Shown here: in pieces, positions 57,754 to 64,000 of the stretch
Layout of the letters: each line of letters begins with the position of its first letter
Position numbering within the stretch: position 1 is the stretch's first letter
DNA from: Gracilariopsis chorda
Lineage: Eukaryota > Rhodophyta > Florideophyceae > Gracilariales > Gracilariaceae
Reading direction: 5' to 3'
Length of the DNA stretch: 64,000 nt
Assembly (NCBI GenBank): GCA_003194525.1
Contig: NBIV01000008.1
Coordinates: 62,001-126,000, forward strand
Translations under genes and position numbers: made by a program
Notes under the pieces: model-generated
Databases searched by the model: none
Seen by the model: only the letters and a program-made list of their open reading frames with translations
What the model was told of the DNA's origin: nothing

Positions 57754-59250
57754 TTAGGTATGTTGAGCCCACATCCGAGCAGGCAGAAACATTTCCTGTT
57801 GTGTACAAACGTAGAGACTGCATGTAGCCTTGGAATGTGACCAGTAAATATTTGCGATAGGGCAGTATGCGCCCCCCCTTAGGGTTATTAAATTTGACAG
57901 TGACTCTGAGACTTTGATAACTGGCTCTGCGCTAGAAAGAAGGATGCAAATTCTCTGTTTCAGTTGCAGCAAGTCGGTCTTTTTTGGGAGTTGCTGCGCT
58001 ATGAGGAGACCAAGGCTTTTCTTTGCAAGTTCTCCGATGGCTTTGTTTTGTCGTAATCCGCAGTGTCGTGGTATTGAAATAATTTGGAATTGGCAGCAGT
58101 TTGTTAATGATGTCATGTATTCAGAGATTTCCTGAAGCTGGCGTGTTGGGCGTTGGTGGGACGTTTTCAAGCCTTCAACGAGGCTTTTCGAGTCCGTAGC
58201 AAATGTGATTGTCTCTCTCCAGCCACAGCAAACTCTCACAGCAACTTCAGATAGAGCTCGCCGGAATGCTGCTAGCTCTGCAGTGTACGGGCAGACCCCT
58301 ATCTGAGCTAGGATTATTCCTGTTTGAGGTTCGATGCTTCGTTTCCACCACACTAAATAACCTCCCCCGCCTCCTGTTCCAACATCTAATATTCGACCTT
58401 GAAGTACGTGGCCGTGCTCACCAGATATGGCGTTATTTCTCTCCATTCTGTAGCACATGCCGAATTTATTATTATACTGGATCAGTATGTGTGGATCTAT
58501 TCGCCGCGCTGCTTTAAATGATCGAAACTCTGCAGAATTCTTCATATCATCTCCTTCGCGTATTGTGCAATTGAACCATCCTTCCTTTCATTTCACAGAT
58601 GCCCGGGTTGATGGTAAACTGTTTGCATCCAGTATTGCGTTGCTAACGAAGCCATCCGTACAGGCTTCGCAGTCTACCTCTTCTAGGTGATGACGCAACT
58701 CTTGGGCTGCGTCCCTCTGTTTTTAGACGAGTCGTCCTTGCGGCTCGTTGCAAAGTAGAAATTGGCATTCCGTATAGATATAATACCTGGCTCAGCTGGC
58801 ATTAGTGCTCTGTGTAGTTGTAACAATACTATGTCTGCCAGTGTCTTTTCGGCAATCATCTTCATGGTTGAGAGCTTCTTACTGATCCTCGTCGTCCTTA
58901 TATGTTGCAAAGCCTCACCAAGCAGGGTCTCATTTCCTAACCTCATCGACTTTTAGTATAGCTCTGTAGTTTGAAAGGCCGTTATTTCCTCCATGGTTGG
59001 TAGATTAACAAGTTTCTGCAGCTGGACTAATAGTGTTGACTTCTAACATCCGGTCTAGATACGGACAGCTTCATTTCTGACCCTCTCTAGGGCTGCAACT
59101 GCTGCTCTGTTGGCATTTGTCACTACCACGGCTGGTAAATACCCAAAAATTGGCCATGAGAACCCAACGCAGAGCAATGTCAGCAGTTGAAGACACCAGC
59201 GAGACTCTTCGTATCACATGTAGCCCAGTGAGTGTACCACGACTGCTCTT
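57754..59250 (-). mobile_element. Non-LTR retrotransposon (LINE) fragment with RNase H
   Basis: Read right to left. A post-RT region with NANRAAVAALERVRNEAVRI near 59110 is followed by broken frames near 58950-58680, and then an open 263-codon frame (58545-57754) with a cellular-type RNase H domain: LDVGTGGGGGYLVWW, YTAELAAFRRALSE, FATDSKSLVEGL and IPRHCGLRQNKAIGELAKK. Three of the four acidic residues of the D-E-D-D set are visible; the last is Gly in AIGELA, where Asp is expected. A Cys/His-rich tail follows. The reverse transcriptase core is absent, consistent with the usual 5' truncation of LINEs. Confidence 0.75.
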
Positions 59251-59316
59251 TCATACTTTACGGGGTGGATGTTTGTGACTACCTATTTGGGAGCTTTCGA
59301 AGTCAGTAGTCATGTC

Positions 59317-59321
59317 CTTTT
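59317..59321. repeat. Target-site duplication of the miniature LTR element, left copy
   Basis: ctttt, repeated at 59632-59636. Confidence 0.85.
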
Positions 59322-59631
59322 TGTGGTGGCTGATATACGTGTACCAGCTGCGACTATCATCAGTTCACACCGGACATGTGACCTAGTCGTTTTGACTATG
59401 ACAGGTTATGGGCCCAGATATTCCTGGGGTACAGGGTTCGATTCCCTCCAGTCCAGCTGCCACTGCACTTGCACACGATGCGTACTATTCCCACCATTCT
59501 TCACACTCCACCCTCGTAGTCCAGGAGCACTACCGCGGGTGAGGAGCACTGTGGTGGCTGATATACGTGTACCAGCTGCGACTATCATCAGTTCACACCG
59601 GACATGTGACCTAGTCGTTTTGACTATGACA
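59322..59631 (+). mobile_element. Miniature LTR retroelement (TRIM/SMART-type), looks whole
   Basis: 310 bp in all. Two identical 82-bp repeats (59322-59403, 59550-59631) start tgtggtggctg and end gactatgaca (TG...CA), flanking a 146-bp interior. Perfect 5-bp target duplication ctttt at 59317-59321 and 59632-59636. A TGG-starting PBS-like run (tgggcccagatattcc) lies 5 bases inside the left LTR, and a purine-rich run (gggtgaggag) just before the right LTR. The interior has a perfect pol III B-box/T-loop (ggttcgattcc at 59436-59446). No coding capacity. Identical LTRs imply a young insertion. The orientation is inferred from PBS and purine tract. Confidence 0.88.
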
Positions 59632-59636
59632 CTTTT

Positions 59637-60662
59637 TGGTTCAATACCGTTCAAAGGGAAAGACAGACGAAGGCGTTCGGATCCTCTTCTGTAAAGGGTA
59701 GCAACAGTAAAGACAGCTACCTGCAGTGGGCGCGCTAGTTGGGTATAAGTCCGAGGCTCACAGTCACAACGGGCGTGCAGGTGTATGGTAAAACCGGAGA
59801 AAAAGCGCGAGACAAGTTACAGAGAAATAAGGAATCACCGGCGAGCACGGGGGTGCTGCTTGTATCAGAATAAATATAAAATATATAGTAGACCACACAT
59901 AGCAGATAGTAACGCGTCGAAAAATGTGGTTCAAGATTCCACAAGGTGGAGTTACTACTATCGCACCAAGCATTGGCTCTCCGATAGAGTTTACAAATTA
60001 CCAGAGGTTCCTGAGTCAGCGCCGAACAATCGGTTGTTGTTTGTACCCTCCCGCAGTGGGCTCCCGGTCGCTTCCTAAGTATAGTCAGCGCCGGTTCTCT
60101 GTTTGGCAGCTATATTAAATTTGGTAAATAGAACATAGCTATTCCTGTATAGTAGGTGCAAGCACCATTTACACGCGTGCTAAGTGTGCCAAAGTGACAA
60201 GTAAACTAATGTCCATTAAAATGTGCAAGTATGCTTGACGTCGAGTAAATGACCTCCGATTCATATATCGCGTACGTTCGCCACGATGCAATAACTCTGG
60301 ATATATCAGTCGCAACGTGCGATAAAGCTCCGCAAACGCGTTGCAGTACACCCTTTTTGACGACAGTTGTAGAGCAATGCGTACCTGCATACCCTGTAGG
60401 CCAGGTTGATCATGAGTGAATCGGTACCAGCGTGGCATCTGTTCAATTCAGATATCAAGGGACCCTTGGAAATTTTGGGTGAAATTCGATATGAATTCTA
60501 TTTGGAATTTTTGAAACCTTCATGGATAATATCTATGATATCTGGAATAGATGAAAGCATGATAGATTTAAGGTAATTATCCATGGCTGGTATGATTCAC
60601 AGGTTTCTTCTTGTCCCGTGGCCCGCTTTGCCGCTTTTTGAGACAAATTTTTGGGCTCCAAG
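59637..60662. other. Spacer, nothing recognised
   Basis: About 1 kb with no domain-bearing frame and no repeat found. Confidence 0.5.
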
Positions 60663-61138
60663 TGTTGGAAACTAGATTAGTACTTGTATTAGTATTTTTA
60701 TGACTCAATAGTACTTATGATAGGACGGCGCTGGCGTTTCACCCTGACGTAAAGTTGAGCTGTGACTTGGCTCTGTGTTAATCGCTTGTTCGAATTGACT
60801 AACTCTTTTCTGGAGTTTCACTGCGTTCACTATCGTTATACTCACCCGCACAGTATCAAACGGAACTACTGATCTTTCGTGCACATTGTGTGTTTCCAAT
60901 GTTTATTTTTTTACCAATTTGTATATTTTTTAATATCGGAACACATAGTCGATCGACTCAGTATGAAAAATTTCCGTGTTCGCTGAATAAACCAACACCC
61001 CCACCACTTGGTCCCTTTCAGCTTTCTGCATGGTCCCGGACCGGAGCACTGCTTACACGAACCTATGCACTACGTTGAACTGCTGGTAAGCCGATCCTCA
61101 GTAATACCCTGAACCCACCGCGGATTTACACCCGAACA
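60663..61138 (+). mobile_element. Candidate copia-type LTR
   Basis: A 476-bp AT-rich stretch from tgttggaaactag to cacccgaaca, with polyadenylation-like aataaacc inside, followed 5 bases later by tggtatggagggcccta, which resembles a copia primer-binding site. No second copy or target duplication was found, so the assignment is weak. Confidence 0.3.
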
Positions 61139-61260
61139 TCGTGTGGTATGGAGGGCCCTATCACTGTGCCTACATTGAAAGAGCAAGGCCACGAACACCT
61201 TGAAACGATCTCCCGCCTAGAGATATTGCTCCACAGCAGTCAATCAGATTAATTCGCATT

Positions 61261-62087
61261 TGTGGTGCAATGCCCCAAAGGGGAAAAACACCGAAAGACG
61301 TTCGGGATCTTCCTCTCACGAGGTGAACCCAGTTGGGTAGAGCCCTCCCAGAGGTGTCACGGCGAAGCCGGTTTGTAAGACCAGGGACACCTGTCGCGAC
61401 TCGCGCAGGGAGGTGAAGGCGAAGAATCGGTATCCGCGTGAGCGGGGTGTGATCCTCAGTAGAGGTATGTTTCCACGTAAGTGGGGGTGTGTGAGCGGAT
61501 GCGCACACGAGGGCCGCGGATAGCGGGAGGTGCTACCCTAAAAAGGGGAACAAGGAAGGGCGAAGAGGAGGAAGAGAGGACGATGTGAGTCGCGAGAGCG
61601 ACGGGCACGAACGGCGATGCCGGTGGACAGGACTCCCTATACAGGGCGAAACACCAATATGATTGGAACAATTGTACTCCCAAGGATGGGCTTCTTTAGA
61701 TGTGCAAGGGGGTTAGATGTCCCGTGGTTTACGGCGTTTCCCTCCAAGGAGGAGTAGAGTACGCGCGCAAGCGGCAACAACTAGAGCCAATTCCCCAGGT
61801 TGGGGTCCCTTGTTGGGGAAGGTTTACTGGTGCGACGGCAGTGCGCCGTCGCACTAAGTACTAGCTTCCCAGAAATGGGTGTGAAAATAATAAATATTAT
61901 TAACTAGAATACTCCACATTTCGTGGCAACATCCACTACTGTGGCCAACCGCCAATTGACCCAAAACCGTGTCCCACGTGTCCATATCCACCATAGTGGG
62001 GCGTAGTTCATATACACACTACACAACCGATAATATCGGGAAAGCGTTCAAGTACCAAGACTCCCTCCCTGAGGGCGTTGCACTACA
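61261..62087 (-). mobile_element. Solo gypsy-type LTR, subtype A2, reverse orientation, with perfect TSD
   Basis: An 827-bp LTR in reverse orientation: tgtggtgcaatgcccc at the left and gggcgttgcactaca at the right. It is flanked by the perfect 5-bp target duplication gcatt (61256-61260, 62088-62092). Same family as 20438-21269 and 42094-42919. Confidence 0.93.
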
Positions 62088-62092
62088 GCATT

Positions 62093-62629
62093 ATACTCAT
62101 CTTTAATTGTTTCGAATCTCTCGCGCTACGGTAAGTACTAAACGTCTGAATGCATCCGCCGCAGGATTTGGAAGTTCGCTTTTTGGCGTTCTACTATCCT
62201 GGACCTCGCTGGAAACGTACACGCCTATAAGCTCGGTCATTTTCAGAGTTCTCGACAGTGGAGACCGGGAATGCTTCCCTTACAAACGACCGAGGTCACT
62301 GAAAAGGCACGCGGCTGGTGCTGATGACGCCTGAGCCAAAAGTGCTGCTGGTGCAACCATTTTGAAAGGCACTGGGCGGATGAGAGGAGACCCCACTTGT
62401 TTTGGAAGTAAGCAATTACCGATATTGGCTTCCTTCCAAAACGAGAGTATGGTGGATGGCTCCTTTCGGCCGTTAGCATCCAAATGGCCCCTCACTCCAT
62501 TTTAGAATAATTGAAATACAACTTCCATTTCTTCCGAACTGCTGGATAACGTGCCATCCAGCTTGACTGCCTAACGAACAATTGTATGATACAGTATCTT
62601 CATTTATTCCTGCATTTGAGAATGTTGAC
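62093..62629. other. Spacer right of the solo LTR
   Basis: About 540 bp. Weak coding-like signal on the minus strand near 62100 (RFETIKDEYNA, reminiscent of copia gag), too short to call. Confidence 0.4.
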
Positions 62630-63560
62630 CATCTAAGAAGTCCAAGAAACACTAGTTAATATCGAGAAGGGCTGCAATATAAAAGAGGTGCACCCGCCTC
62701 AGAAGGTCAATCTCGCAGTCTGATTCATCTGCATCTTCGTTCACTGGGGCCCACATTGCCGTTTCAATATCAACCTGCTTCCATAGATGCCCCAGGCGTT
62801 GTTGAATTCGATCTGCACGTCTGATTTCCAATGCCTTCGGGTGTGCTTTTCACAACCAAGCTAGACGGGCGTCATCGTGCTTCTCGTTGGCCTCGGCAGA
62901 CATTAAACGCTTCGGGCTGACAAGGACTTCCAGGATCCCGTCTCCTTTACTTGCAAACCCTGCGGTAGTCGCACTAGGATTACTATTAGAAGCTCTTCGT
63001 CACATATCTCCGGGCATGATAAGCAGCGTCTCATGCTAATCTCGCAGTAACCGCAGCGCCTTTGACAATGTATCCTCTCTGTAGGCTTCCAGCTGACGTG
63101 CGATCCTTCGCACCATGTCACGAATAGTGACAAATACGGCTAGAATATCTTGTTGTTCAGTAGAGAGGATTGGAACGTCTTGCACCCTAATGTTTTGCTC
63201 TTCGACAACTTCGTCGATTGTGTCAATTCCGCACATGTAAGCAGACATCGCAGCAAGAGTAGAATGCCAACGTGTGGCCACATAGTGCTTCAGGCGTTGA
63301 AAATGGTTACAGTGATCCCTGAGCACAGTTGCTTCAAAGAAAGTATCTGAGCAGCCTTTTGATGATAATTGAACATGCTCGTAAGCTTGGTAACGTGCTG
63401 CACGTATTTGCTGCAAACAGTACCTTCTTCGAAAACGTCCTTCACCGCTAGTGCTATTTTGTGCACCACGCACCAAACAGAGCCGAAGATATTGGTCAGG
63501 AGATCGACAGCAAGTTCTGTTGCGTCCTCATTATTACTTCTGGCCATGTACAAGCGAATG
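62630..63560 (-). pseudogene. hAT-family transposase fragment
   Basis: Minus-strand frames read LAVDLLTNIFGSVWCVVHKI, ALAVKDVFEEG, then LKHYVATRWHSTLAAMSAYM, IDTIDEVVEEQ and, further on, LVSPKRLMSAEANEKHDD. The CxxHxxxLAVKD block and the TRWxST motif are landmarks of hAT transposases. The two main frames differ, and further stops lie below 63036, so the gene is broken. The N-terminal zinc finger, catalytic start and C-terminal dimerisation block are not seen. Terminal repeats not found. Confidence 0.72.
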
Positions 63561-64000
63561 TCTTCCGTGCCCTGTTAGATTTAGTTACTATTTTACTTTT
63601 TTTTGAGTAAAGTTGGCTCCAGCACCAGTTCTAACGCATCTAATTTAGCTAAGGTTATTGTACTCGATCTTCTGAAGAGATCAGTTACCTATTTGACATG
63701 TCCAACTGGCCTCAAAGCCGAGTTGACATCTTTTTTGACATACTGTCAATATGACAAGACAACATTTTTTGTCATAAAAGCCCAGACCGACTACGTGGAC
63801 AAAGTTGGCTCCAAAATACACATCACCTACTACTTACAACGTTGACGAACACCTCACACGGTACAGCAATGATCAAACGGTCACGGAAGATTCCAGAGGG
63901 ATCCGTGCCAATTCATCATGGGCTCCGTTGCTTCATGCCAGATCATCAAGATCATGTCTGTTTCTGATCTTGGCCAAGTCATAGAACAAGTCATCAGCTG
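63561..64000. other. Window end, nothing recognised
   Basis: AT-rich sequence with an 80-codon frame at 63603-63845 that resembles no known protein. Confidence 0.5.

Noticed and set aside
59404-59480. A tRNA gene around the B-box in the miniature LTR element
   Set aside because: No acceptor stem or anticodon arm could be folded around the T-loop; kept only as a B-box observation.

Overview
This is nuclear DNA from a eukaryote, most plausibly a red alga (a florideophyte such as Chondrus, by inference). The evidence is a nucleus-encoded mitochondrial ATP synthase beta gene with a targeting presequence and one 70-bp GT-AG intron, a divergent H2A/H2B pair, other genes with no visible intron, tightly packed gene islands, and long stretches of nested LTR elements between them. 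No search could be run, so the taxon is an inference.

Region 1 (1-9987) is a compact gene island. In order it holds ATP2/atpB (-), a SAM-DUF202 membrane protein (+), an MTR3/EXOSC6-like exosome subunit (-), a possible short exon (+), histone H2B (-), histone H2A with an SQEV tail (+), a REI1/ZNF622-type 60S biogenesis zinc-finger protein (+), four 92-bp tandem repeats, and a type I metacaspase (+). Neighbouring genes are divergent or convergent, with spacers of 14 bp to about 1 kb.

Region 2 (9988-18740) is AT-richer and mostly decayed. It contains a PIF/Harbinger transposon with a broken transposase and a broken Myb/SANT-like partner, a second DDE-transposon relic, and a small secreted-protein-like gene with one in-frame TGA.

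Region 3 (18741-47366) is a stack of LTR retroelements. A decayed Ty1/copia element (20228-47230) carries a solo gypsy-type LTR (TSD taaat) and is split by a Ty3/gypsy chromovirus-like element X (22770-46166). X is itself split by a second chromovirus-like element Y (33519-45432, TSD ggcag). Y contains a lone 3' LTR of a third element type. X and Y share the same primer-binding-site sequence although their LTRs differ, and each has a long open region on the opposite strand between the chromodomain and the 3' LTR.

Region 4 (47367-53414) is a tyrosine-recombinase retroelement on the minus strand. Its termini have the split-direct-repeat layout of PAT/Kangaroo/Ngaro elements.

Region 5 (53415-64000) has one host gene, a tandem two-domain Rid (RidA/YjgF) protein, followed by transposon relics. 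These are a 5'-truncated LINE, a 310-bp miniature LTR element (82-bp identical LTRs, TSD ctttt), a solo gypsy LTR in reverse orientation (TSD gcatt) and a hAT transposase relic.

The host genes cover mitochondrial ATP synthesis, chromatin, RNA decay, ribosome assembly, regulated proteolysis and metabolite repair. They are housekeeping neighbours rather than a pathway cluster.
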